Shown here: positions 33,684 to 42,425 of the stretch, piece by piece | How the letters are laid out: the number at the start of each line of letters is the position of its first letter | How positions within the stretch are numbered: position 1 is the first letter of the stretch | NCBI GenBank assembly: GCA_910589275.1 | Contig: CAJUTH010000006.1 | Coordinates: 47,140-111,139, forward strand | Length of the DNA: 64,000 nucleotides | Direction: 5' to 3' | Origin: an uncultured Dorea sp. | Lineage (GTDB): Bacteria; Bacillota; Clostridia; Lachnospirales; Lachnospiraceae | Made by a program: the position numbers and the translations under genes | Notes under the pieces: model-generated | What the model was told of the DNA's origin: nothing | Databases searched by the model: none | The model's input: only the letters and a program-made list of their open reading frames with translations

Positions 33684-33870
33684 ATATTATTTAGAAAACT
33701 TTGGAAATTATTGATTGATAGAGATATGGAGAAAAAAGATTTGTATGCTGTGGCAGGTATTAGCCATGCTTCAATGGTGAAATTGGGAAAAACGAAAATG
33801 TTATCAAGGATGTGATGGGGAAAATTGAACCGTTTTACAATGTGACATTAGCGACATAATGGAAATTGGT
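33684..33870 (+). pseudogene. Cro/CI-type (XRE, HTH_26-like) regulator remnant
   Basis: The first frame gives KLWKLLIDRDMEKKDLYAVA then GISHASMVKLGK. A one-base loss near 33790 shifts to NENVIKDVMGKIEPF. A second one-base loss near 33840 shifts to CDISDIMEIG. Joined, these read as a typical short XRE regulator (KLWKLLID, KLGKNE, CDIxDIME). No start codon or RBS is visible. It sits between the duplicated promoter and the methyltransferase, where a controller gene would be expected. Confidence 0.6.
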
Positions 33871-33904
33871 TCAGGAATCTATAAAACGAAAGGAGGCAAG
33901 TATA

Positions 33905-35800
33905 GTGGCAGAACAAGTAGCTGAAAAAGCAGTCCCTGTTCAGGGCAAGCCTATTTTGAAATGGGCGGGTGGAAAGACACAGATGTTAGGCGATCTTTTA
34001 CCGAAAGTACCGATCTCCTATGGCCGATATATTGAACCATTTTTTGGCGGCGGAGCAATGTTTTTTGCGTTACAGCCGGAAAAGGCAGTTATTGCAGACA
34101 GCAACCCCGAATTGATCAATATGTATTGGGAAATTGCCGATCATGTGGAAGATGTAATTCAATACCTTAAGCGGTACGAAAATACTTCCGAGATGTTTTA
34201 TTCTACCCGTAGTCAGGAGTGGACGACACTTCCAAAAGCAGAAGCCGCAGCAAGAACGATATTCTTGAACAAAACATGTTTTAATGGCTTGTATCGTGTC
34301 AATAAACAGGCGCAGTTTAATGTTCCTTACGGCAAATATAAAAATCCAAAGATCTGTGACGAGGATGGATTGAGAACGGCATCTGCCGTATTGAAAAGAG
34401 CAAAAATTTTGTGTGGCGATTACTTGTTTGTTTTGGAGCACTATGCTCAGCCGGGAGACTTTGTGTTCCTTGATCCACCATATTTGCCTATTTCGGAGAA
34501 TGCTGATTTTAAGAGATATACCAAAGAGCAGTTTTCTGAAGAAGACCATATTAAGCTAGCGAAGATGATTATGACTCTTCATGAACGGGGATGTCATGTT
34601 CTTTTAACAAATTCCAACCATCCTTTGGTGCATGATCTATATGCGCCGTTTAATATTGAGGTTATTCAGACCAAACGTCACATTTCTTGTAAGGGAAGTG
34701 CTCGTAAGGGCGAGGATGTTATTGTCACAATTCCTCCGAAGCAAGGCTCTTTATTTAGGACACTTTCACAGCCCTTGCCAGAGCAGGTATTGGCTTATCC
34801 ACCTACTCGTTTCATGGGTTCAAAAAGTAAGCTGTTGTCTGAAATATGGTCAGCCGCCTCGCAATTTAAGGTGGATACCGTTGTTGATCTTTTCTCCGGT
34901 TCTGGTATTGTTGGATATATGTTTAAAGCACAAGGTAAAGCAGTGGTCAGTAATGACTATATGGTAATGTCTGCAATATTTACTAAGGCAATGGTGGAAA
35001 ATAATTCTGTTATCTTGCCCTTAGAAGAAGCAAAAGAACTGCTGTTTAAACATAAAGAGTCAGATCATTTTGTGGTGTCAACTTTCAAAGATCTATACTA
35101 CACAGATGAAGAAAATGATTTGATTGATACGCTTCGTACTAATATTGCTGAAATTAAGGATCCATACAAGCATGCTATAGCAATGTCCGCATTGATTCGT
35201 GCTTGTATGAAAAAGCGCCCCCGTGGGATTTTTACCTATACAGGGCAGCGATATAATGATGGGCGTAAAGATTTACAAAAGACGCTTGCGCAGCAATTTT
35301 TGGAAGCTGTTAAAGCGGTTAACATGGCTGTATTTGATAACGGTCAGATCAATTGTTCAAAACATGGCGATGCAATGGATTTGAAGGTGGAACAAGCGGA
35401 CTTGGTTTATATTGACCCACCATATTACTCCCCCTTGTCTGATAATGAATATGTCCGTAGATACCATTTTGTAGAAGGGCTTGCACGTAATTGGGAAGGT
35501 GTTGAAATTCAGCAGCATACACAGACCAAGAAATTCAGATCTTATCCTACACCATTTGCCAGTCGCAAAGGTGCAGCAGACGCTTTTGATCAGTTATTTA
35601 AGAAATTTGCTAATAGTATTTTGATTATTTCTTATTCTTCTAATAGCTTGCCTACACAAGACGAAATGGTTGCAATGATTTCAAAGTATAAGCAACATGT
35701 GGAAGTCATTCCGATTGACTACAAGTATTCGTTTGGAAACCAAAGCGATGCAAAGACGCATAGAAACTCTGTAAAAGAATACCTTTTTGTCGGATATTGA
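33905..35800 (+). CDS. Fused double Dam-type DNA adenine methyltransferase
   Basis: 631-aa protein with two complete D12-class N6-adenine methyltransferase domains. Domain 1 (about 18-285) has LKWAGGKTQML, YIEPFFGGGAMFF and catalytic DPPY in FVFLDPPYLPI. Domain 2 (about 300-625) has PTRFMGSKSKLL, DLFSGSGIVGYMF and DPPY in LVYIDPPYYSPLSD. Two domains in one chain suit an asymmetric target, where each strand needs a separate methylase. The GTG at 33905 follows AGGAGG by 8 nt. The nuclease gene starts 13 nt downstream. Base composition is more AT-rich than neighbouring genes, supporting transfer. Confidence 0.9.
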   Translation: MAEQVAEKAVPVQGKPILKWAGGKTQMLGDLLPKVPISYGRYIEPFFGGGAMFFALQPEKAVIADSNPELINMYWEIADHVEDVIQYLKRYENTSEMFYSTRSQEWTTLPKAEAAARTIFLNKTCFNGLYRVNKQAQFNVPYGKYKNPKICDEDGLRTASAVLKRAKILCGDYLFVLEHYAQPGDFVFLDPPYLPISENADFKRYTKEQFSEEDHIKLAKMIMTLHERGCHVLLTNSNHPLVHDLYAPFNIEVIQTKRHISCKGSARKGEDVIVTIPPKQGSLFRTLSQPLPEQVLAYPPTRFMGSKSKLLSEIWSAASQFKVDTVVDLFSGSGIVGYMFKAQGKAVVSNDYMVMSAIFTKAMVENNSVILPLEEAKELLFKHKESDHFVVSTFKDLYYTDEENDLIDTLRTNIAEIKDPYKHAIAMSALIRACMKKRPRGIFTYTGQRYNDGRKDLQKTLAQQFLEAVKAVNMAVFDNGQINCSKHGDAMDLKVEQADLVYIDPPYYSPLSDNEYVRRYHFVEGLARNWEGVEIQQHTQTKKFRSYPTPFASRKGAADAFDQLFKKFANSILIISYSSNSLPTQDEMVAMISKYKQHVEVIPIDYKYSFGNQSDAKTHRNSVKEYLFVGY

Positions 35801-35813
35801 TTGGAGGTTTGCA

Positions 35814-37826
35814 ATGAGTGAAAATATTAAAATATGGTTGGTAGGCAATACTGGTCTGCGTAACCCCAACCGTATCAAGGAAGGTTTCTCTGTTTTTGCT
35901 AATTCTGCGTATGTTGGACATCTTCATGGTCGTGAAAATGAACTTGGATTTATGAATTTGCTTGATGAGAAAGGCATCATTCAGAATGAAGAGGGAAAGG
36001 ATAGTTCTGGCAGTCATGCTCGTAAATGGCGTCTGATGTTTGCTAAAAATGGTTTGATTTATCCACAGGTTCAGAAAAAGGATGGCCAGCAAGAAGAACT
36101 TGGGACATTGGATGATATTACGCCTTTTGGCAGAGCGTTTTTGAAAGCAGATACATACCCTGCGGTGCAGGAATGTTATCTCCGGGCAATGAGTGTAGAG
36201 CAATTTGTTATGCCGGATGGGGCGCACTATTTTTCTCCATTAAGATGGCTGCTGGCGATTATGCTGGAACTTGAAAGACGTACAGGCTCCTCTGAAATGA
36301 GCAGAATCGAATTTGCTCTTTGGGGACATACCACCAATCCCAGCTATAATTTAGAAGAAGTGGTTGACAGTATTCTTGATTTAAGGCAGCGTAGAGCTGT
36401 AGCTACGACTAAGCGTTCTTTTGATAAGAAAGAGATTGCTAAAAGAAGCGAAAATTATGACAAAAAAGCGGATAATTTTTTGGATTATAGTGATATGAAT
36501 ATGCGATACCTTCGCATTTCCGGTATACTTGGGCGCAAAGGCAGAGGTTTGATCATTGTACCTACAAAGCATTTTTTGGCAGAAAAGCTTGCCAAAACTA
36601 CAGCAAATACAGGAACTATTATGGAGCAATACAAACTGCTTTGCACTGGTGCGCCTCTGCCTACCGATAATGCAGATGTTGCAAAATTTTTGTTGGACGA
36701 TTTAGTTAGGCAGATGCGAGGGCGTCATATTCAGTTTGATATTTCTGATCTTCCGTTGAAAACCTCGACGGAGGTCAACATTGCGAGGCGGAGACTTGAA
36801 AATATTCTTGCTCAGACGGATGAAATTCAGTATGCTAGGGATCAGCGCAGTCAGTGGGAAGAAATCCGAGATTATATGACCCTGTTGATTAAAGGCGGCG
36901 GAAAACTGGTTTATGACGAGGATAGTGCCATTGAAGTACCGAAGGATGAAACACCAGTATATCTTGAATGGACGCTCTGGCGTGCAGCATTGGCGATTAA
37001 TCATATGGTCAATAAGCCTTATGAAGTCCGTGGATTCAAATTGGATTCGGATTTTATGCCGGTATCGGTTGCTGGCGGGGGCAAAGGCGATTTGTATTGT
37101 GAATTTAATGACTTCACAATCTTAACGGAAGTTACTATGTCTACATCCTCCCGTCAAGAAGCAATGGAGGGTGAGCCTGTTAGACGGCATGTTTCCGATG
37201 CTGTCTTAAAGTATGATAAACCCGTCTATGGTTTGTTTATTGCTATTCGCATCGACACAAATACAGCAGAGACGTTCAGACATGGTATTTGGTATGCAAA
37301 GGGTGATGTGAAACAGCGGTTAGATATTGTTCCTTTAACATTAAGACAGTTTCAGAAATACTTTGTTGCAATGTTTGAGGCGGACAAGGCAAATCCTGAA
37401 AAACTTAGAGATTTGATCGTTAAATGTGAATCACGCAGAGATATTTTAGAAGCGCCTGCATGGAAGCGGTATATTGATACAGCCGTTTCCGAAAAAGCAT
37501 CTGAAATGACAAATAATATTGTTATGCACAAAGATACAGAAGAACTTCTAATCCCTGCAGGAGCTACTGTTAAACATGAAGTCTTTGGAGAAGGGCGGGT
37601 TGTTGCGATTGAAGCAGAATTTCCTGAATATTCTGCAAAGATTTTTGAATTGCCATATTTAAAGTCTTTGCCGGATGAGGTTTGTTTTTGTCCAGATGGT
37701 AAAAAATTATTGCATGACCGTTTTGGCGAAGGAATGGTGTATGCCTATGTTATTGTGTTTCCAAAAGTTATTATGAGGTTGTCGTACCCAGATGCCTTTA
37801 AGGATAGTTTGATAGCAGTAGAATAG
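35814..37826 (+). CDS. AlwI-like type IIS restriction endonuclease
   Basis: 670-aa protein resembling the AlwI family (asymmetric GGATC recognised by AlwI itself). The central part has EWTLWRAALAINHM near 390 and VRGFKLDSDFMPVSVAGGGK. GDLYCEFNDFTILTEVTMST near 425-445 is the likely PD-(D/E)xK-type active site (Asp, then Glu-Val-Thr). SSRQEAMEGEPVRRHV follows. The last ~90 residues carry two FGEG motifs (HEVFGEGRV and HDRFGEGMV) like the Tudor-type ends of UvrD/PcrA helicases. The ATG at 35814 has RBS TTGGAGG; codons upstream overlap the methylase. The actual target site is unproven. Confidence 0.8.
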   Translation: MSENIKIWLVGNTGLRNPNRIKEGFSVFANSAYVGHLHGRENELGFMNLLDEKGIIQNEEGKDSSGSHARKWRLMFAKNGLIYPQVQKKDGQQEELGTLDDITPFGRAFLKADTYPAVQECYLRAMSVEQFVMPDGAHYFSPLRWLLAIMLELERRTGSSEMSRIEFALWGHTTNPSYNLEEVVDSILDLRQRRAVATTKRSFDKKEIAKRSENYDKKADNFLDYSDMNMRYLRISGILGRKGRGLIIVPTKHFLAEKLAKTTANTGTIMEQYKLLCTGAPLPTDNADVAKFLLDDLVRQMRGRHIQFDISDLPLKTSTEVNIARRRLENILAQTDEIQYARDQRSQWEEIRDYMTLLIKGGGKLVYDEDSAIEVPKDETPVYLEWTLWRAALAINHMVNKPYEVRGFKLDSDFMPVSVAGGGKGDLYCEFNDFTILTEVTMSTSSRQEAMEGEPVRRHVSDAVLKYDKPVYGLFIAIRIDTNTAETFRHGIWYAKGDVKQRLDIVPLTLRQFQKYFVAMFEADKANPEKLRDLIVKCESRRDILEAPAWKRYIDTAVSEKASEMTNNIVMHKDTEELLIPAGATVKHEVFGEGRVVAIEAEFPEYSAKIFELPYLKSLPDEVCFCPDGKKLLHDRFGEGMVYAYVIVFPKVIMRLSYPDAFKDSLIAVE

Positions 37827-37884
37827 AGGGAAGATGTAAATTTACAAATGAAATAGTGAGGAATATTGAGTTTGAAACAGATGA

Positions 37885-37924
37885 CTTGAAAAGTCACACA
37901 GTAAAAGTTATAATATCCGTTAAG
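37885..37924 (+). promoter_or_regulatory. glyS promoter (right-hand copy of the flanking duplication)
   Basis: TTGAAA (37886-37891), 17-bp spacer, TATAAT (37909-37914), with the same 40-bp sequence as 33583-33622 apart from four substitutions. A GGCT/AGCC hairpin and an AAAAAG/CTTTTT hairpin follow in the ~100-nt leader. I do not see a T-box consensus. Confidence 0.85.
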
Positions 37925-38015
37925 GGCTGGATTGAGCCGTATGGCGAGACAAAAAGTAGGAGCTTTTTGGCGGCTGTCCAAAACCATATAAATAAAGAAG
38001 AAAGAGGATAAACGG

Positions 38016-39416
38016 ATGACAGAAAAGACAATGGAAAAAATAGTAGCGCTTGCGAAATCAAGGGGATTTGTATATCCGGGTTCTGAGATTTACGGCGGTC
38101 TTGCAAATACATGGGACTACGGCAATCTGGGCGTGGAGCTTAAGAATAATGTGAAAAAGGCATGGTGGCAGAAGTTTGTGCAGGAATCTCCCTACAATGT
38201 GGGCGTTGACTGCGCGATTCTGATGAATCCCCAGACATGGATCGCCAGCGGCCATTTAGGGGGGTTCAGCGATCCTTTGATGGATTGTAAGGAATGTCAT
38301 GAGCGTTTCCGCGCGGATAAGCTGATCGAAGACTTTGCCCATGAGAATGGGATCGATATCGGCGACAGCATTGACGGCTGGAGCCATGAGAAGATGCAGG
38401 ATTTTATTGCGGAGCATAAGATTCCCTGCCCAACCTGCGGCAAACATAATTTTACAGAGATCCGGGAATTTAATCTGATGTTCAAGACCTTCCAAGGGGT
38501 AACGGAGGATGCAAAGAACGTGGTGTATCTGCGGCCTGAGACGGCGCAGGGCATTTTTGTAAACTTTAAGAATGTACAGCGTACCTCAAGGAAGAAGATT
38601 CCCTTCGGCATCTGCCAGATCGGAAAATCCTTCCGTAATGAGATCACCCCGGGCAATTTCACCTTCCGTACAAGGGAGTTTGAGCAGATGGAAATGGAGT
38701 TCTTCTGTGAGCCGGACACCGATCTTGAGTGGTTTGCTTACTGGAAGAAATACTGTCTGGATTGGCTGAGCGCGCTGGGGCTTAAGGACGAGGAAGTCCG
38801 TTACCGCGACCATGACAAGGAAGAGCTGTCCTTCTACAGCAAGGCCACGACGGATATTGAATTTTTGTTCCCATTCGGCTGGGGCGAGCTGTGGGGGATC
38901 GCAGACCGTACAGACTACGACCTGTCTCAGCATATTGAAGTATCCAAGCAGGATCTTACTTATTTTGACGATGAGAAGAAGACGAAGTATGTTCCCTATG
39001 TCATCGAGCCATCCCTTGGGGCAGACCGTATGGTGCTGGCGTTCCTTTGCAGCGCATACGACGAGGAAAATATCGGAACCGAGGAGAAGCCGGATATGCG
39101 GACCGTCCTTCATTTCCACCCGGCTCTTGCGCCGGTGAAGATCGGCGTGCTTCCTCTTTCTAAGAAATTAAAGGACGGCGCGGAGAAGGTATACGCACAG
39201 CTTTCTAAAAAATATAACTGCGAGTACGACGAGCGGGGCAACATCGGCAAGCGTTACCGCCGTCAGGACGAGATCGGGACGCCGTTCTGCGTAACCTACG
39301 ATTTTGATTCAGAGGAAGACGGAGCAGTAACCGTCCGCGACAGGGACACCATGGAGCAGGAGCGCGTCAAGATCGAAGACCTGAACGCCTACTTCGAGAA
39401 GAAGTTCGAATGGTAA
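38016..39416 (+). CDS. glyS: Glycyl-tRNA synthetase (dimeric, eukaryote/archaeal type)
   Basis: Class II aminoacyl-tRNA synthetase that charges tRNA-Gly. It is the single-chain alpha2 form. Features: SRGFVYPGSEIYGGLANTWD near residue 13, motif 2 FRNEITPGNFTFRTREFEQME near 208-228, the glycine-pocket segment, motif 3 EPSLGADRMVLAFL near 330, and the C-terminal anticodon-binding domain beginning LAPVKIGVLPL. A CPTCGKHN Cys pair occurs in the insertion. At 466 aa it is of normal length. RBS AGAGGA. The promoter is duplicated upstream. Confidence 0.96.
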   Translation: MTEKTMEKIVALAKSRGFVYPGSEIYGGLANTWDYGNLGVELKNNVKKAWWQKFVQESPYNVGVDCAILMNPQTWIASGHLGGFSDPLMDCKECHERFRADKLIEDFAHENGIDIGDSIDGWSHEKMQDFIAEHKIPCPTCGKHNFTEIREFNLMFKTFQGVTEDAKNVVYLRPETAQGIFVNFKNVQRTSRKKIPFGICQIGKSFRNEITPGNFTFRTREFEQMEMEFFCEPDTDLEWFAYWKKYCLDWLSALGLKDEEVRYRDHDKEELSFYSKATTDIEFLFPFGWGELWGIADRTDYDLSQHIEVSKQDLTYFDDEKKTKYVPYVIEPSLGADRMVLAFLCSAYDEENIGTEEKPDMRTVLHFHPALAPVKIGVLPLSKKLKDGAEKVYAQLSKKYNCEYDERGNIGKRYRRQDEIGTPFCVTYDFDSEEDGAVTVRDRDTMEQERVKIEDLNAYFEKKFEW

Positions 39417-39517
39417 TGAAACGAACACTGAGATGGAGCGAAGCGGAATCGAAGTGCGTTCATGTATTCATGCGTTGATGGAAGAAACGTGTATTTGAAG
39501 AGAATCAGGGTATTATT

Positions 39518-40663
39518 ATGGATAAGATTTATTTTGATAACGGCAGTACATCATGGCCTAAGGCACCGGGGGTGCCGGAGGCCATGGCGGATCTGCTTAC
39601 ACATGGCGGATTTAATATCAACAGAGGCAATTATGAGGGCGCGTATGAGATTGAGGGCATGGTGTTAGATACCAGAGAGCAGCTTGCGAAACTTTTCCAT
39701 GCGCGCCATTCCAAGGGAGTAGTGTTTACGCCGAATGTAACCTATTCCCTGAATTTCTTTTTGAAGGGTTTCCTGCGCCCCGGCGATCATATCGTGGTGA
39801 CCGGGATGGAGCACAATGCGGTGATGCGCCCGTTAGAGCAGTTAAAGAGAAGCGGGGTATCTTATACCGCCGCGCCGGTTGACAGTGAGGGCAACCTGAA
39901 GCCGGAGGATATCGAGGCATGTATTAGGAAGGATACAAGGGCGGTTCTGGTGACCCACGCGTCAAATGTATGCGGAACCGTGACTCCGGTTCAGGAAATC
40001 GGGGAGCTCTGCAAAAAACACGGGCTGATCTTTGCGGTGGATACCGCCCAGACAGCGGGGACTCTGGATATCGATATGGAGAAATGCGGGATTGATTTTC
40101 TGGCGTTTACAGGACATAAGGGGCTTCTTGGCCCGCAGGGGATCGGCGGTTTTCTGATCTCGGAGCGTCTGGATAGAGAAATGAGCCCCCTGATCGCGGG
40201 AGGAACCGGAAGTTTGTCGGATTCCCTTGTGATGCCGGAGAGTCTTCCCGATAAATACGAGAGCGGGACGATGAACCTTCCGGGAATTGCCGGGCTCCAT
40301 GCGGCGTTAACTTATCTGGAGCAGGAAGGGATCCAGAAGATACATAGGGAGAAGATGGAGCTTACGGCGTATTTTCTGGAGAAGGTTCTTGCGATTCCGG
40401 AAGTCCGGGTAGTGGGGCGAAGGACCTGCGAAAACCGGGTGGCGGTGGTGTCGCTGGATTTCCAGACTAAGGATAATGCGGTGGCCGCATTTGAGCTGGA
40501 GCAGGAAGCGGGAATTATGACAAGGGTAGGCTTACACTGTGCTCCGGCGGCGCACCGGTCCCTTGGCACATTTCCGGGAGGAACCGTGCGGTTTGCATTC
40601 AGCGCCGCCAACCGCCGGGAGGAAATAGACCGGTGTATAGAAACGATTTATAAGATCGTGTGA
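39518..40663 (+). CDS. Class V aminotransferase / cysteine desulfurase-like protein (EF2568 subfamily)
   Basis: PLP enzyme of the NifS/CsdB fold. The PLP lysine is in FTGHKGLLGPQGIGGF near residue 205. The N-terminus (MDKIYFDNGSTSWPKAP) is short, as in the EF2568-type clade whose function is unresolved. The C-terminal segment RVGLHCAPAAHRSLGTFPGG (with the likely sulfur-accepting Cys) and VRFAFSAANRREEID are typical. At 381 aa it has the expected length. It lies just upstream of the HgdB/DUF3343/HgdC genes, which points to sulfur or selenium mobilisation for that module (inference). Confidence 0.85.
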   Translation: MDKIYFDNGSTSWPKAPGVPEAMADLLTHGGFNINRGNYEGAYEIEGMVLDTREQLAKLFHARHSKGVVFTPNVTYSLNFFLKGFLRPGDHIVVTGMEHNAVMRPLEQLKRSGVSYTAAPVDSEGNLKPEDIEACIRKDTRAVLVTHASNVCGTVTPVQEIGELCKKHGLIFAVDTAQTAGTLDIDMEKCGIDFLAFTGHKGLLGPQGIGGFLISERLDREMSPLIAGGTGSLSDSLVMPESLPDKYESGTMNLPGIAGLHAALTYLEQEGIQKIHREKMELTAYFLEKVLAIPEVRVVGRRTCENRVAVVSLDFQTKDNAVAAFELEQEAGIMTRVGLHCAPAAHRSLGTFPGGTVRFAFSAANRREEIDRCIETIYKIV

Positions 40664-40776
40664 TTATAGATGGTTTGAATAGGAAAAACAGTTAAACGCA
40701 TTGTTGAATCTGCATAAAAATGTTACTCTTAAAAGAGCAAATTATAGGAAATATATCAATTAGGAGGTAACATTAC

Positions 40777-42051
40777 ATGGCTGATAATCACAAAATGTGG
40801 GAAGAACTGGGGATGAATCTGGAGCTGCACGATCAATTATGCGCAGTACTCCCACAGGCGGTAGGAGACGTATTTCTGACACAGGAGAACCGTCCGGAGG
40901 GAATGGATTATTATGATATGGTAGTTGCGGACATCCACGGCATCCGTCCGTCGGAGCTGATCGCCCATCAGGAAAAGGGAGGCAAGGTGTTTGGAACCTT
41001 CTGCGTTTACGTGCCGGACGAGGTGATCTTCGCGGCAGACGCGATCGCCACAGGGCTTTGCGGCGGTTCTCAGTTCTGGGTACCGGGAGGGGAGAAGGTT
41101 CTTCCGACCAATACCTGTCCGTTAATTAAGGCATCCGTAGGCGCAAGGTTAGACCGTACCTGCCCATTCTTCAGAATTGCAGATATGTACATCGGCGAGA
41201 CCACCTGCGACGGCAAGAAGAAGGCGTGGGAGATCCTTGCGGAGGACGTTCCGGTTCATGTGATGGATCTGCCCCAGATGAAGCGCGCGAAGGATGTGAA
41301 AGCGTGGGCGGAAGAGATTACCGCGCTCAAAGACGTAGTGGAGGAATTTACCGGAAATAAAGTAACCGCCGAGAAGCTGGCGGAGAGCATTAAGCTGATC
41401 AATAATAAGAGAAAGGCGCTTGCAAGGCTGTATGAGTGCCGCAAGAGTGGAACGGTGCCGATCAGCGGAACGGACGCGCTGGTTATTTCCCAGATCGCAT
41501 TCTATGACGATCCGGCAAGATTTGCCCAGATGACCAACAAGCTCTGCGACGAGCTGGAGAAGCGGATCGCGGACGGCGTAAGTGTAGTACCGGCGGGAAC
41601 CAAGCGGATCATGCTGACCGGAACGCCCCTTGCGATTCCGAACTGGAAGCTCCATAATATCGTTGAGACCAGCGGCGCGGTGGTTGTCTGTGAAGAGATG
41701 TGTACCGGAACGCGTTATTTCGAACGCTATGTGGACGAGACAAAGGAGACGGTGGAAGACCAGATCGACGCGATCGCAGAGCGCTATATGGGCATTAACT
41801 GCGCATGCTTTACTCCGAACCATGCAAGGATTGACGATATCATCCGTCTGGCTAAGGAGTACAAGGTTGACGGCATCATTGACGTGAACTTGAAGTTCTG
41901 TAACCTGTATGACACGGAAGGATATTTTGTAGAGCGGGCGCTGAAGGAAGAAGGCATTCCGGTTCTTGGAATTGAGACGGATTATACAGACAGCGACGCA
42001 CAGCAGCTCCGCACCAGAGTCAGCGCTTTTGTGGAAATGCTGAATAATTAG
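40777..42051 (+). CDS. 2-hydroxyacyl-CoA dehydratase D-family / double-cubane cluster protein
   Basis: 424-aa protein of the HgdB/FldC-like D-component family. It includes the E. coli YjiM group of double-cubane [8Fe-9S] proteins. Cys residues suited to cluster binding occur in GLCGGSQFW near residue 90, NTCPLIK, RTCPFFRIAD, ETTCDG, EEMCTGTRYF near 309 and GINCACFTPNH near 343. RBS TTAGGAGGTAA is near perfect. Only one dehydratase-type subunit is present, not the two of a true hydroxyacyl-CoA dehydratase. Together with the activase downstream this favours a double-cubane reductase pair over an amino-acid fermentation enzyme. The substrate is unknown. Confidence 0.8.
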   Translation: MADNHKMWEELGMNLELHDQLCAVLPQAVGDVFLTQENRPEGMDYYDMVVADIHGIRPSELIAHQEKGGKVFGTFCVYVPDEVIFAADAIATGLCGGSQFWVPGGEKVLPTNTCPLIKASVGARLDRTCPFFRIADMYIGETTCDGKKKAWEILAEDVPVHVMDLPQMKRAKDVKAWAEEITALKDVVEEFTGNKVTAEKLAESIKLINNKRKALARLYECRKSGTVPISGTDALVISQIAFYDDPARFAQMTNKLCDELEKRIADGVSVVPAGTKRIMLTGTPLAIPNWKLHNIVETSGAVVVCEEMCTGTRYFERYVDETKETVEDQIDAIAERYMGINCACFTPNHARIDDIIRLAKEYKVDGIIDVNLKFCNLYDTEGYFVERALKEEGIPVLGIETDYTDSDAQQLRTRVSAFVEMLNN

Positions 42052-42112
42052 CGATACAGCGCTGCCAGATGGAGGATATGTCAGTATAGGATGAATGAAA
42101 GAGGGAAATGCC

Positions 42113-42373
42113 ATGCCGGACATTCAGCATTACGTGTTGTTTCCCAATCATGATAATGCCATGCGGCTATACAGAGAATTAAAGAAACTGGGGGTTCGGG
42201 CGGTCATTGCCCCTACCCCCAGAAGTGCGAGTAAATGCTGCGGCGTATCACTGATGGTGGAGGGAAATGACTTGGATCAGATCAGGGAGACAGCAGAAGA
42301 AAAGGAGATTGAGATTTTGAAGATCGCGGAAGTGGAGAAGGATTTCAATCCCCGCAGGGACAGGTACTGTTAA
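42113..42373 (+). CDS. DUF3343 putative Se/S carrier-like protein
   Basis: 86-aa protein from the ATG at 42113 (MPDIQHYVLFPNHDNAMRLY), with RBS GAGGG 7 nt upstream; an in-frame ATG at 42095 lacks an RBS. It matches the DUF3343 family pattern: a short alpha/beta fold with LGVRAVIAPTPRSASKCCGVS, where the CC pair near residues 42-43 is the family's candidate sulfur/selenium site. It lies between the D-component and the activase, a frequently conserved arrangement. Confidence 0.8.
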   Translation: MPDIQHYVLFPNHDNAMRLYRELKKLGVRAVIAPTPRSASKCCGVSLMVEGNDLDQIRETAEEKEIEILKIAEVEKDFNPRRDRYC

Positions 42374-42425
42374 GGATGCAGAGCCTGTCTCAGAATAGAA
42401 AAAAGGACGCTAAAGGAGAATATTC

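Noticed and set aside
37915..38015. T-box riboswitch in the glyS leader
   Set aside because: The leader is only ~100 nt and lacks the T-box sequence and specifier architecture; only small hairpins are seen.
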